Shown: positions 26,187-34,536 of the stretch, one piece after another
Layout: each line of letters begins with the position of its first letter
Position numbering within the stretch: the stretch's first letter is position 1
Assembly: GCA_944324285.1 (NCBI GenBank)
Contig: CALUVR010000001.1
Location: 110,237-174,236, forward strand
Source of the DNA: Candidatus Gastranaerophilales bacterium
GTDB lineage: Bacteria > Cyanobacteriota > Vampirovibrionia > Gastranaerophilales > Gastranaerophilaceae
Direction: 5' to 3'
DNA length: 64,000 nucleotides
The notes under the pieces: model-generated
The model's input: the letters and a program-made list of their open reading frames with translations, nothing else
Database searches by the model: none
What the model was told of the DNA's origin: nothing
Made by a program: the position numbers and the translations under genes

Positions 26187-26549
26187 CTATTTTTTAGTAA
26201 ATAATTTGTATACTGTCGCAAAACCTTTAATAATACCGCCCATAATGGATTCCGAAACTACTTTAGTTTTTCCGAAGATTTTTTCAACCGCGTTTTTAAA
26301 GCTGTCGACCCCTTGATCCGTATTTTTTACAATAGCATTAATTGAGTGCAGGGTGTCGTTCAGTTCTTTTAATGTAGGTTTAAGTTCGGTATTTAATAAA
26401 AGCGCTGTCTCATTTACATTTTTTGATAATTTGGACAGATCATAAATCAATTTTACAAGGAAGCCCCCGACAATTATGATTACAATGCCGCTTGCCCAAG
26501 CGAGGAAGGTCAATCCCTGGTTCAATGCTATTTGAGATGTCAAATCCAT
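26187..26549 (-). CDS. DUF948 (YtxG-like) membrane protein, 120 aa
   Basis: One membrane segment near residues 15-37 (FLAWASGIVIIIVGGFLVKLIYDL), followed by an amphipathic helical region of the NTELKPTLKELNDTLHSINAIVKNTDQG kind seen in DUF948 proteins. In Bacillus the homologous ytxG and ytxH genes form one stress operon, and the same pair is side by side here, which supports both calls. Function in envelope stress is inferred from that family only. Confidence 0.82.
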   Translation of the reverse strand: MDLTSQIALNQGLTFLAWASGIVIIIVGGFLVKLIYDLSKLSKNVNETALLLNTELKPTLKELNDTLHSINAIVKNTDQGVDSFKNAVEKIFGKTKVVSESIMGGIIKGFATVYKLFTKK

Positions 26550-26569
26550 AGTGTTTTTACCTCTTAAAT

Positions 26570-26881
26570 TTAATATTCAAAGTTGTCATCAGATGTTTCA
26601 AGCTCTTTAGCTTTCTGCATTTTTTTAGATTTTACCATGTTATTGAACTTTCTCAATTGCCTTTCAAGCTTATATTTCATTAAGTCAATATTTTCAAGCG
26701 CCTGTTTTTTTGCCTTTTTAATTTCTGGGGAGTGTTTTTCGTATAATTCGCAAGCTGCATCTTTGATTTCTTTTCTTGATTCTTCGCCGGGTTTCGGTGC
26801 GTAGAGAACCCCTGCGATTATACCGCCTATAACACCTGCTATAAGCCCCATTCCAAACGCAAATGATTTATTTTTACTCAT
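26570..26881 (-). CDS. YtxH-domain protein, 103 aa
   Basis: A second YtxH protein: GMGLIAGVIGGIIAGVLYAPKPGEESRKEIKD at the N-terminus, then a basic coiled-coil tail and an acidic end (ETSDDNFEY). It is a paralogue of the 93-aa protein at 25840. GAGG precedes the start. It is 20 nt upstream of the DUF948 gene, clearly in one operon. Confidence 0.84.
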   Translation of the reverse strand: MSKNKSFAFGMGLIAGVIGGIIAGVLYAPKPGEESRKEIKDAACELYEKHSPEIKKAKKQALENIDLMKYKLERQLRKFNNMVKSKKMQKAKELETSDDNFEY

Positions 26882-26945
26882 AAGTAACCTCTTCTTTCAT
26901 TTTGTGAGTTTAATTATATCATATTTTTGTAAAATTACAAGTAAA

Positions 26946-27305
26946 TCAGGCTGAAATGCTGTCCCAGTAATCTTTTGCAAAGACAACATATTTCACGACT
27001 GGAGAAAGTTTCTTAAACTTCTTTTCCAGTAATAAAAGGAGAAGATATATTAAGAGAGTTTTTATTATCCTCTCCATGAACTCTTGTCTTTTGCATTTAA
27101 TAAAATTTATAGCAGCTTCAACGCAGGATTTTGCGCATGAAACGCTGTCTTTTACGCAAAAAAGGCACTCTTCTATTTGCGGGCGGCATTCTTTTACCTT
27201 TTCATTAAGAGCGCATACATACCTATCCGCCTTAATAACGTAGAAGATAATGTGTAAGGCGATTATAAGCTCTGCTATAAAGATTATTGCGATAAATAAA
27301 TACAT
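26946..27305 (-). CDS. Small membrane protein with Cys-rich helix, 119 aa
   Basis: I do not recognise the family. Residues 2-24 form a strong membrane helix (LFIAIIFIAELIIALHIIFYVI). A helical stretch with six Cys spaced about one turn apart follows (CRPQIEECLFCVKDSVSCAKSCVEAAINFIKC), and a second hydrophobic helix lies at about 82-94 (KTLLIYLLLLLLE). The cysteine pattern would place several on one face. It heads the YtxG/YtxH cluster, 64 nt away, and is divergent from murT. Confidence 0.7.
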   Translation of the reverse strand: MYLFIAIIFIAELIIALHIIFYVIKADRYVCALNEKVKECRPQIEECLFCVKDSVSCAKSCVEAAINFIKCKRQEFMERIIKTLLIYLLLLLLEKKFKKLSPVVKYVVFAKDYWDSISA

Positions 27306-27389
27306 TTTTATTTTTTACACTTTTGTATTATATTTATAATTGTATATAAATCTTGAGAGAATTGGAATACGTCCAAAGGACTATTTATA

Positions 27390-28718
27390 ATGAAATCATT
27401 GAAGTTTTATTTATCGTTAATACTAGCAAGAACTGCTTATACTGGGATAAGAATGTTTTCACACTCATCGGGGACATCTTTTGCTGGGAAACTGGTTCTG
27501 AAATTTTATCCTGATTTTTTAAAAGATTGTCCTGATTATATAAAAAAAGCCATTATAACTGTAACCGGTACAAACGGTAAAACAACCACTTCGGGACTTA
27601 TTTCACACATTATAGAAACAAACGGCTACAGAGTAATTCATAACCTTAAAGGCGCAAATATGCTGACAGGGGTTGCAAATGTATTTGCACTTAAATTAAA
27701 CCCTTTTAAGCGTTTTCATTATGCTGTTATTGAATCGGATGAAGCTTACCTGCAAAAGCTTTACGATTATATTAACGCAAAATATCTTGTAGTAACAAAT
27801 CTTTTCAGGGATCAACTGGATAGATACGGAGAGCTTTCAACAACGGCAGGGCTTATACAATCTGCAATTGATAAAAATCAGGAGCTAAAACTTATCCTTA
27901 ATGCTGATGATCCGCTTGTTTCAACCTTTGACAAATCCGGAAATGCTATTTATTACGGTTTTGAAAATGTAGAATACGAAAACGACAAAAAGTCCAATGC
28001 ACCGTCTGAAGTATTTAATTGTACATGCGGAGCGCCTTTGCAGTATGAAAAGAGATTTTTTGCACAGGAAGGACATTATTACTGCAAAAAGTGCGGATAC
28101 AAACGTCATAAATGCGATTATTTGGCAGATGTAAAAGTTTATTCGGATTTTTCAGAATTAAAAATAACACATGAAGAGGAAAAATATGCATTTAAAGTCT
28201 ACTTATCAGGACTTTACAATGCTTATAATGCGCTTGCAGCAATTTCATACGCACTTGAAACCGGTGTTTCTCCGATAACCATTCAGGATGCCCTGAACAG
28301 CTTTAAATCAATTTTCGGAAGAACTGAAACCCGCAGTATTAAAGGGCATAAAACACTGATTCAATTGATAAAAAATCCGACGGGCGCGAGTGAAGTCTTA
28401 AAGACAGTTGATTTAAATTCTAATATTGTGATAGCAATAAATGATGATTACGCAGACGGAAGGGACATATCGTGGCTATGGGACAGCGATTTTGAATGCC
28501 TTGCAGGTGCGCAAAAGCTTGTAATAACTTCAGGCACAAGAGCAAATGATATGGCATTAAGGCTTAAATATGCCGGGGTTCCGCAGTCACAGATTATAGT
28601 GGAACCATCTATAAAGCGCGCTATTTCAAAAGCTGCATCATCTCACGATACGGATGAGTCTATTACAATTCTTCCTTCCTACACTGCACTGTTAAAAATT
28701 GCAAAATTGAAATTTTAG
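27390..28718 (+). CDS. murT: MurT-type Mur ligase (lipid II isoglutaminyl synthase subunit)
   Basis: 442 residues with a Mur-ligase central domain: TGTNGKTTTSGLISHII is the ATP P-loop. Residues 209-250 hold a Cys-rich ribbon (CTCGAPL, YYCKKCGYKRHKC) found in MurT. The C-terminal DUF1727 domain shows LIKNPTGASEVL and NDDYADGRDISWLWDSDFE, which carries the Asp used by the amidotransferase. MurT normally works with GatD to amidate the D-Glu of lipid II; no gatD lies next to it, pdxJ following instead. Confidence 0.9.
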   Translation: MKSLKFYLSLILARTAYTGIRMFSHSSGTSFAGKLVLKFYPDFLKDCPDYIKKAIITVTGTNGKTTTSGLISHIIETNGYRVIHNLKGANMLTGVANVFALKLNPFKRFHYAVIESDEAYLQKLYDYINAKYLVVTNLFRDQLDRYGELSTTAGLIQSAIDKNQELKLILNADDPLVSTFDKSGNAIYYGFENVEYENDKKSNAPSEVFNCTCGAPLQYEKRFFAQEGHYYCKKCGYKRHKCDYLADVKVYSDFSELKITHEEEKYAFKVYLSGLYNAYNALAAISYALETGVSPITIQDALNSFKSIFGRTETRSIKGHKTLIQLIKNPTGASEVLKTVDLNSNIVIAINDDYADGRDISWLWDSDFECLAGAQKLVITSGTRANDMALRLKYAGVPQSQIIVEPSIKRAISKAASSHDTDESITILPSYTALLKIAKLKF

Positions 28719-28735
28719 AAAAGAGGTAATTAGAA

Positions 28736-29446
28736 ATGCTATTAGGTGTAAATATAGATCACGTTGCAACTTTAAGAAACGCAAGGGGCGGTGTTGAACC
28801 GGAGCCGGTTAAAGCTGCGGATATTTGTGAACAGAACGGCGCAACTTCAATTACAACCCACTTGAGAGAGGACAGACGCCATATTAAAGATGAAGATGTC
28901 TATACATTGATAAAAACCATAAAGACCAAATTAAATCTTGAAATGGCTATGGCAGATGATATTCAGCGTATTGCACTTGAGATAAAACCGCATTCCGTCT
29001 GTCTTGTACCGGAAAAAAGGCAGGAAATAACAACCGAAGGCGGGCTGGATGTTGCAGGACAGCTTGATAAGGTAACAGAATTTATAAAGCCGCTTCTTGA
29101 TGCAGGAATTGTTGTAAGTTTGTTCATCGACCCTGAAAAATCCCAGGTAGAGGCTGCTGCCAAAAGCGGAGCGCAATTTATTGAAATGCACACCGGTGCC
29201 TATTCGGAAGCTTTTGGCAAGGAAAACGAAGAAGAAGAATTTCTCAAACTAAAAAATGCGGCACGCCTTGCGCAAACATTCGGATTAAGAGTAAACGCAG
29301 GACACGGTCTGAACTATGAGAATGTGCATAGAATGCATGAAATCCCGGGGCTTTATGAATTAAATATAGGTCACAGCATAATTTCACGGGCAGTATTTAC
29401 AGGACTTCCGGAAGCTGTAAGAAAAATGGCTGAATTAATAAAATAG
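28736..29446 (+). CDS. pdxJ: Pyridoxine 5'-phosphate synthase
   Basis: A 236-aa TIM-barrel enzyme joining 1-deoxyxylulose-5-phosphate with 3-amino-1-hydroxyacetone phosphate, the last step of de novo vitamin B6 synthesis. LGVNIDHVATLRNARGG, ITTHLREDRRHI, CLVPEKRQEITTEGGLD, HTGAYS and NAGHGLNYENV are diagnostic and complete. It lies 17 nt after murT with its own GAGG site and continues the operon. Confidence 0.96.
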   Translation: MLLGVNIDHVATLRNARGGVEPEPVKAADICEQNGATSITTHLREDRRHIKDEDVYTLIKTIKTKLNLEMAMADDIQRIALEIKPHSVCLVPEKRQEITTEGGLDVAGQLDKVTEFIKPLLDAGIVVSLFIDPEKSQVEAAAKSGAQFIEMHTGAYSEAFGKENEEEEFLKLKNAARLAQTFGLRVNAGHGLNYENVHRMHEIPGLYELNIGHSIISRAVFTGLPEAVRKMAELIK

Positions 29447-29455
29447 GATAGAATT

Positions 29456-29770
29456 ATGAAATCTGAAAAACAAATAGTAGAAGAAATGCAGGCTGTTGTC
29501 GAACAAATGCGGCTTGATGATATAGAGGATAACCCTGATATTATTGATGAAACCTTTGAATGTGACTGCTGCGGACAGAGTAAATGTCTTGCTGGTTCTA
29601 TTGAATACGATGGCTACAGGCTCTGTAATGACTGTGTCTTGCTTGCGGAAACAGGTTTTGCGCTAAAGAAGTTCGACAATATACAAACTCTTATCGACGC
29701 TATGGAAGATAAGCGTCTAGAAGGGTTGTGCGATTTTTTAAAAGAGGAAGAAAAACGCGCTAACAACTGA
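29456..29770 (+). CDS. Small zinc-ribbon-like protein, 104 aa
   Basis: I do not recognise this protein. It is acidic. Residues 36-62 carry ECDCCGQSKC and CNDC, which together make a four-Cys metal site of the treble-clef or ribbon kind; Glu/Asp-rich helices flank it. It is 10 nt downstream of pdxJ and 10 nt upstream of rex, so all three are probably one transcript. A role as an adaptor or RNA/DNA-binding protein is possible but unsupported. Confidence 0.7.
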   Translation: MKSEKQIVEEMQAVVEQMRLDDIEDNPDIIDETFECDCCGQSKCLAGSIEYDGYRLCNDCVLLAETGFALKKFDNIQTLIDAMEDKRLEGLCDFLKEEEKRANN

Positions 29771-29780
29771 GAATTAAAAT

Positions 29781-30395
29781 ATGGATAAGAAAATTTCTGA
29801 CAAAGTAATAAACAGGCTTACACTTTATCATTGTATACTTGATGATTATATAACAAGCGAAATTGAATTTATATCCAGCAAACAAATAGCAAATCTTTTA
29901 AGAATAGACGATTCGCAGGTTCGCAAGGATATAAATCTGCTGAATAATTCCGGCAAATGCCGGGTCGGCTATATTGTAAAAGAATTAAAAAAGTCTATAG
30001 AAGCCACACTTGGTTTTGCCAAGACAAAGAATGCATTTATTATAGGAGCAGGAAATTTGGGTATGGCGCTTGCTAAGTATGATAACTTTTCAAACTACGG
30101 TTTAAATATAATTGCGTTGTTTGATAACGATAGAAGTAAGATAGGTACAACAATAAATAACAAGGTTGTATTAGACATAAAAAAACTGCCGAATCTTCTA
30201 AGAAAGTCAAATATAGATATTGCAATACTCACTGTACCCAAAAAGTATGCACAAGCTACTGCTGATTACCTTGTAAAATCCGAAATTAAGCACATCTGGA
30301 ATTTTACGCCTGCTGTACTTGCAGTGCCTGATGATGTACAGGTGTGGAACGAAAATTTGATGGGAAATTTTCTGCAATTTTCATATAATATATAA
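29781..30395 (+). CDS. rex: Redox-sensing transcriptional repressor Rex
   Basis: 204 residues. A winged helix with FISSKQIANLLRIDDSQVRKDINLL, the Rex-specific QVRKD recognition helix, is followed by a Rossmann domain with IIGAGNLGMALAKY for NADH. Later IDIAILTVPKKYAQATADYLV and IWNFTPAVLAVPDDVQVWNENL are typical Rex segments. Rex senses the NADH/NAD+ ratio and represses fermentation and respiration genes. It ends the murT-pdxJ-zinc protein-rex run. Confidence 0.92.
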   Translation: MDKKISDKVINRLTLYHCILDDYITSEIEFISSKQIANLLRIDDSQVRKDINLLNNSGKCRVGYIVKELKKSIEATLGFAKTKNAFIIGAGNLGMALAKYDNFSNYGLNIIALFDNDRSKIGTTINNKVVLDIKKLPNLLRKSNIDIAILTVPKKYAQATADYLVKSEIKHIWNFTPAVLAVPDDVQVWNENLMGNFLQFSYNI

Positions 30396-30553
30396 GATTT
30401 TTACCGGCTTTCTATATATTTTCTTGACTTTTAGGAAAATATCATTATTACCATAACAAACTCATATAAACAGATGATTTATATTTAAAATATTAAGCAA
30501 TCATGTAAATGTGACCGTCTGTAAATATGAAGAAGGTTAATTAAGAGGTAGTT

Positions 30554-31252
30554 ATGATAATCAACGGCAGAGTTTCATATTTGGAATCAGGCATAAAAAC
30601 ATCAATAAGAGCTATGCAGGTTCAGAGTGAACTCATGGCTATGTCAAACGAGAACGTTAACGGGTTTGATAAAATCGGATACCAGAGGCGCGAGCCTGTA
30701 GTGTCCTCTTTTACGGAATTTTTGGGCGTAAACGGACTTTCTCAATCAACAGATGACAAAGTCGGTCGTATTGCGATGTCCTCAAATCCTCTTGATTTAG
30801 CTATTGCAACAAAAGGTTATTTTCAAACCAGAAGCGATGAAGGGGTTAAGTTAACCCGTGACGGCAGATTTAAGATAGACAGATACGGCAACCTTTTAAC
30901 CCTTGAAGATCATCAGGTCTTATCAAATGCAGGGGTGCCTATCCAGCTTCATATAGTTCCTGATGATTTAAAGAAAATAAAAATTGACGATTCAGGTTTA
31001 TTAAGCGTTTATAATGAAAAATCACGCAAGCTGGAACCTGTAGCTACAATAGGCGTTGTTGATGCAAACGGGTTACTGGTTATGGAACCTAAGGTAAAGC
31101 AAGGTTATAACGAATATTCCAACGTATCATTGCAAAACGAATTCATTGCAATGATGCCGGTAATAAGGAATTTCGAAGCAAACAGACAGTTATTTATGAT
31201 ACAAAACCAGAACCTTCAAAAAGTAATTAACCAACTTGGTTCTGCATCGTAG
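30554..31252 (+). CDS. Flagellar basal-body rod protein, FlgF/FlgG-like
   Basis: 232 residues with the flagellar axial layout: an N-terminal heptad helix (MQVQSELMAMSNENVNGFDKIGYQRREPV, where family members usually have NANT), the NPLDLAIATKGYFQ core motif, and a C-terminal helix (ANRQLFMIQNQNLQKVINQLG). FlgF and FlgG form the proximal and distal rod; which one this is cannot be settled. It opens a four-gene rod operon, with AGAGGTAG before the ATG. A TTGACT at about 30434 with TATTAC 16 nt on is a promoter candidate. Confidence 0.85.
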   Translation: MIINGRVSYLESGIKTSIRAMQVQSELMAMSNENVNGFDKIGYQRREPVVSSFTEFLGVNGLSQSTDDKVGRIAMSSNPLDLAIATKGYFQTRSDEGVKLTRDGRFKIDRYGNLLTLEDHQVLSNAGVPIQLHIVPDDLKKIKIDDSGLLSVYNEKSRKLEPVATIGVVDANGLLVMEPKVKQGYNEYSNVSLQNEFIAMMPVIRNFEANRQLFMIQNQNLQKVINQLGSAS

Positions 31253-31268
31253 TTAGAGGTATAAAAAT

Positions 31269-31982
31269 ATGAACAACTTACAGGGAATCATCAGAAAAAG
31301 CGTAAATAACGTAACAAACCAGTGGGAAAAATTGGGTTACGTTGCAAATGCTCTTGCAAACTACAACACAAGGGGCTACAAAGCTGTAAGATTTGAACAG
31401 ATGCTTCAGGAGGACGGATATCTGACCGGTGCCATCAGAACCGATTACAAACAAGGTTCTGTTCAAATTACAAGCAACCCTTATGATGTTGCTGTTGTTG
31501 GTGCAGGTTTTATTCCTGTATTTTCCCCGCACGGAGAAGTTGCCTACACTCGTGACGGTGCATTTAAGCAGGGTAAAGACGGTTACCTTATGACAAGCGA
31601 TGACTGGATTGTCGGAAACGGGATAAAAATTCCTTCTAACTGCTATAAGTTTGAAATAAAGCCAAACGGGGATGTTATAACTTACGATAAAGGGCAAGGC
31701 AACGGTAAAAAAATCGGGACAATTCCGCTGGTAAGATTTGATAATCCGGAAGGTTTAGAGCAGGGTGATATGAACAAAATGCGTCCGACTGAAGAATCAG
31801 GCGAGGCAATTTTGGTGAAAGATCACGAATGCTTTGCTCAGAATAATCTGGAAAACTCTAACATAAACATCTATGACGCGGTAAGTGATATGTTAAGGCT
31901 TAATGCATCAATGCTTGCAAGTACAAGAATGATGAAAGTTGTTGATGATATGTACAACAAAGCAATTAATATCAGAGAATAA
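31269..31982 (+). CDS. Flagellar basal-body rod protein, FlgG/FlgF-like (second copy)
   Basis: 237 residues. The N-terminus has VANALANYNTRGYKAVRFEQML, the rod-family N(A)N-T-GYK motif, then SNPYDVAVVGAGFIPVF, matching the NPLDLAI-GxGFF core, and YTRDGAFKQGKDGYLMT. The C-terminal helix is DAVSDMLRLNASMLASTRMMKVVDDMYNKAI. It is 16 nt after its paralogue, so the pair likely make the FlgF/FlgG rod sections. Confidence 0.87.
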   Translation: MNNLQGIIRKSVNNVTNQWEKLGYVANALANYNTRGYKAVRFEQMLQEDGYLTGAIRTDYKQGSVQITSNPYDVAVVGAGFIPVFSPHGEVAYTRDGAFKQGKDGYLMTSDDWIVGNGIKIPSNCYKFEIKPNGDVITYDKGQGNGKKIGTIPLVRFDNPEGLEQGDMNKMRPTEESGEAILVKDHECFAQNNLENSNINIYDAVSDMLRLNASMLASTRMMKVVDDMYNKAINIRE

Positions 31983-32001
31983 TAGCGAAAGGAAATAAAA
32001 A

Positions 32002-32349
32002 ATGTTTTCACCATCGTCAGGCGTAGGAAAAGTTGAATTAATGATGGATTTAATCTCCCAGAGGCAGGTTGCACTTGGTTCTAACCTAGCAAATATGCAT
32101 ACTCCGGGTTATGTAAGACGTGATATTGATTTTCAGGAATATCTCGGTTCTATGGATAGTCCTCTTGAAACAAAATTATCGCAAAGACTCGGTCCTTCTG
32201 CAATAATTTCAAAGCGTTACGGGGAAGAAATCAGACCCGATAAGGAATTAATGGAACTTCAAAAGAACGCACTTTTATACACAATGGCAACACGAAGAAT
32301 GTCAAATATAATAACTGAAATGAAAACTGTAATAAACGTTGGTAAATAA
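32002..32349 (+). CDS. flgB: Flagellar basal-body rod protein FlgB
   Basis: 115 residues. LISQRQVALGSNLANMHTPGYVRRDIDFQEYL is the N-terminal rod motif (NxANxxTPGY), and a C-terminal helix (LLYTMATRRMSNIITEMKTVIN) completes the short axial protein. Together with FlgC it forms the innermost rod on the MS ring. It lies 20 nt after the FlgG-like gene with AAAGGAAA upstream. Length is slightly below the usual 130 aa. Confidence 0.9.
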   Translation: MFSPSSGVGKVELMMDLISQRQVALGSNLANMHTPGYVRRDIDFQEYLGSMDSPLETKLSQRLGPSAIISKRYGEEIRPDKELMELQKNALLYTMATRRMSNIITEMKTVINVGK

Positions 32350-32372
32350 GTAATTTAACAGGAGCAATAATT

Positions 32373-32816
32373 ATGGGTATATTAGAATCAATGAACATAG
32401 GTGGAAGAGCCTTAAGAACACACGGTTTAAGGCTTGATGTTCATACAAAAAACATTGCAAACGTCGATACGCCTAATTATGTAAGACGTATTCCTGTTTT
32501 GAATGCTACGGAAGATATTTCGTTCCACGGATTAATGAACGAAATGAAAGAAGATGTATTTGGAGTCGGGACATTACCGTTTCTACAGGGCGGGGTTGTT
32601 TTTAACGGATGTGTTGAAGATCCGACTTTAGGGGAAAAAATTTATAAACCGGGGCATCCTGATGCTGATGAAAACGGTTACATCAGAGCCTCTAACGTAA
32701 ATCCAATGGTCGAAATGGCTGACGCTATACTTGCGCAGAGGGCTTATGAAGCAAACCTTGCACTTGTAAGTATTACAAAATCCATGGCGTTGAAAGCCGT
32801 TGAAATCGGCAGATAA
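32373..32816 (+). CDS. flgC: Flagellar basal-body rod protein FlgC
   Basis: 147 residues. LRLDVHTKNIANVDTPNYVRRIP gives the N-terminal motif, YKPGHPDADENGYIRASNVNPMVEMADAILAQRAYEANLALVSITKSMALKAVEIGR gives the complete FlgC C-terminal signature. It ends the visible operon. fliE, which often follows flgBC, is not found in the next kilobase. Confidence 0.94.
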   Translation: MGILESMNIGGRALRTHGLRLDVHTKNIANVDTPNYVRRIPVLNATEDISFHGLMNEMKEDVFGVGTLPFLQGGVVFNGCVEDPTLGEKIYKPGHPDADENGYIRASNVNPMVEMADAILAQRAYEANLALVSITKSMALKAVEIGR

Positions 32817-32998
32817 TTGTTAGTAGTGCAATCCTGTGAATAGTGAAACATTGTGTGAAATCCTTGCATGTTCAGGCAGCATGCATTGTCATTTTATTAA
32901 TATTGACGGCGAACCTGTCCTGGATTTGCACTAAGCTCTTAAAGTCACACTTTGGAACCTCGTGTTCAACTTTGCACAATTCCATCGCTAATTAGATT

Positions 32999-33125
32999 GC
33001 TCCCCATCCCAACCTTCCCCGAGTTGTGGAAGGAGTAGTCATAAATACCTGATTAAATAATCAATAACCCCTTATTTGGTAGTCCCCATCCAAGTATTTC
33101 CTGACTTGAGGAAGGAGTTTTATAA
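32999..33125. repeat. Two related short hairpin repeats
   Basis: Two roughly 45-bp copies beginning CCCCATCC (near 33002 and 33085). Each contains an inverted pair (CCTTCC/GGAAGG and TTTCCT/AGGAAGG) and ends GGAGT-N-TATAAA-like. They lie between flgC and the tRNA; no gene is credible in 32817-33169. Confidence 0.5.
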
Positions 33126-33135
33126 ATTTGTAATA

Positions 33136-33169
33136 AAAAAGATGACAACAAAAGCTATCATCTTTTTTA
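33136..33169 (-). terminator. Terminator after tRNA-Leu
   Basis: Read on the minus strand, an 11-bp stem AAAAAAGATGA/TCATCTTTTTT with T-tract directly follows the tRNA 3' end. Confidence 0.7.
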
Positions 33170-33254
33170 TGGTGTCGATGGGGGGACTTGAACCCCCAAG
33201 GATTTCTCCACACGCCCCTCAAACGTGCGCGTATACCGATTCCGCCACATCGAC
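33170..33254 (-). tRNA. tRNA-Leu(GAG)
   Basis: A class II tRNA on the minus strand. Acceptor GTCGATG/CATCGAC, anticodon loop TTGAGGG reading GAG (CUC/CUU), long variable arm, T-loop TTCAAGT between GGGGG and CCCCC, discriminator A and an encoded CCA at 33170-33172. Confidence 0.95.
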
Positions 33255-33358
33255 TAATTATCTTTATTTATTTAACCAATTAAGTTATTTTCATGCCAAC
33301 TTCTAGTGAAAGCCAACAAAATAAATCTACCACGAAAGTTTTTGTAAATCAAGATTTT

Positions 33359-34426
33359 TTATTTCTTTTTACCGTGCTCATAGTTCCCGCCGGAAATTCG
33401 ACGTCCGCGAACCTCACCAATGGTTTTACTTGGATATACATCTTCGTTCTTTGCATATCTTATTGGCATTAAATTAACACTACCGTCAATATTCAATAGC
33501 GAAAGTACCGAATTCCTTGCTGATTTTAAGGTTTCTCCTGAATCCTTTTCGAAGCCGATATATCCATTCAACGCCGCCTCTTCTCTGTATTTTGCAGCTT
33601 CAAGCGCTTCTCGTATATGTTTAATTTCTGACGGATAAAACATTCCTGATAAGTCTTTTATTAGATATTTATTCCCGTTACTCATTTGATATATTTTTAC
33701 TAAATCTTTTGAGGCTGTAATGACATTTTCACCAGTTCCCGCTATTTGAAATACTCCGTTCAACGCCTTTGCATCTGTAATTTCAGAAACCGCCTTTATA
33801 AGTGCTGTATTATTTTTTATTAATTGTTCACTAAATGAAAATTCCTTGCTTTTTATAAGATTTGCATAATATGGGTTTGTCAGCATGTAAAGTTCTCTTT
33901 TTAAAAAGCCTTCATATCGTTGCTGCAAGGACTCCTCAGAACTTATGCTCGGGCGCTGATATCTTTTGTTTAATTCAATATCCTTGGCTTTGAATTCTTC
34001 ATAAGGATATTTCGCCTTTAGAGATTCGTATGTTACTTTTTCCTGCATGTTTTGTCTTGAAACCTTTAGGAAGTTTAGGACATTTTTTTGTTCTTGATTT
34101 TTCATGCCGCTTGTTGCAGTCAAAAATGCTTTTATTTCTTCAACACTTAAAGGCTTAACATTTCCCTCGCTTCCTATTGATAGAAGTGTTTTCAATACGT
34201 CTGTCGCAGGAAGTTTTGTTTCATACTTTTTAAATGCCACAGTCAATTCTTTTATTTCAGCATCATTAAACCTGTAAATATCCTTTCCTGAGAGTTTTGC
34301 GCACTCAAGATACTTTGGAACCATCTGCAATTCTCTTGACAGGAGTGAGCCGCTGTCAGCGTTTTCTGCAATTTTATTTAATGCTTTTCTGCTGCCATAC
34401 ATAAATTTGTCAACTTTTAATGACAT
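33359..34426 (-). CDS. Hypothetical helical protein, 355 aa
   Basis: No known domain recognised. The sequence is soluble, Lys/Glu-rich and almost wholly helical, without signal peptide or membrane segment. Repeated A-x-x-L/I heptads around residues 40-130 and 175-240 suggest helical repeats. The C-terminus is basic (GEVRGRRISGGNYEHGKKK) and could bind nucleic acid or membrane. It starts with GGGGAAAAT upstream and stands alone between tRNA-Leu and the surE terminator. Confidence 0.72.
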   Translation of the reverse strand: MSLKVDKFMYGSRKALNKIAENADSGSLLSRELQMVPKYLECAKLSGKDIYRFNDAEIKELTVAFKKYETKLPATDVLKTLLSIGSEGNVKPLSVEEIKAFLTATSGMKNQEQKNVLNFLKVSRQNMQEKVTYESLKAKYPYEEFKAKDIELNKRYQRPSISSEESLQQRYEGFLKRELYMLTNPYYANLIKSKEFSFSEQLIKNNTALIKAVSEITDAKALNGVFQIAGTGENVITASKDLVKIYQMSNGNKYLIKDLSGMFYPSEIKHIREALEAAKYREEAALNGYIGFEKDSGETLKSARNSVLSLLNIDGSVNLMPIRYAKNEDVYPSKTIGEVRGRRISGGNYEHGKKK

Positions 34427-34484
34427 ATTTTCCCCTTTCTGAACTATATTATTAATAAAACAAATTAGGAAAAATTTTTGCCTA

Positions 34485-34518
34485 AAAAATCCCTGTTAAT
34501 TTAATAACAGGGATTTTT
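34485..34518 (-). terminator. Terminator after surE
   Basis: A 14-bp perfect stem AAAAATCCCTGTTA/TAACAGGGATTTTT with a 6-nt loop; U-tract on the minus strand. Confidence 0.88.
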
Positions 34519-34536
34519 GGTCGATATGCTTATATA

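Noticed and set aside
33076..33306. Plus-strand open frame of 76 codons
   Set aside because: Covers the antisense of tRNA-Leu; the familiar-looking peptide is a tRNA translation artefact.
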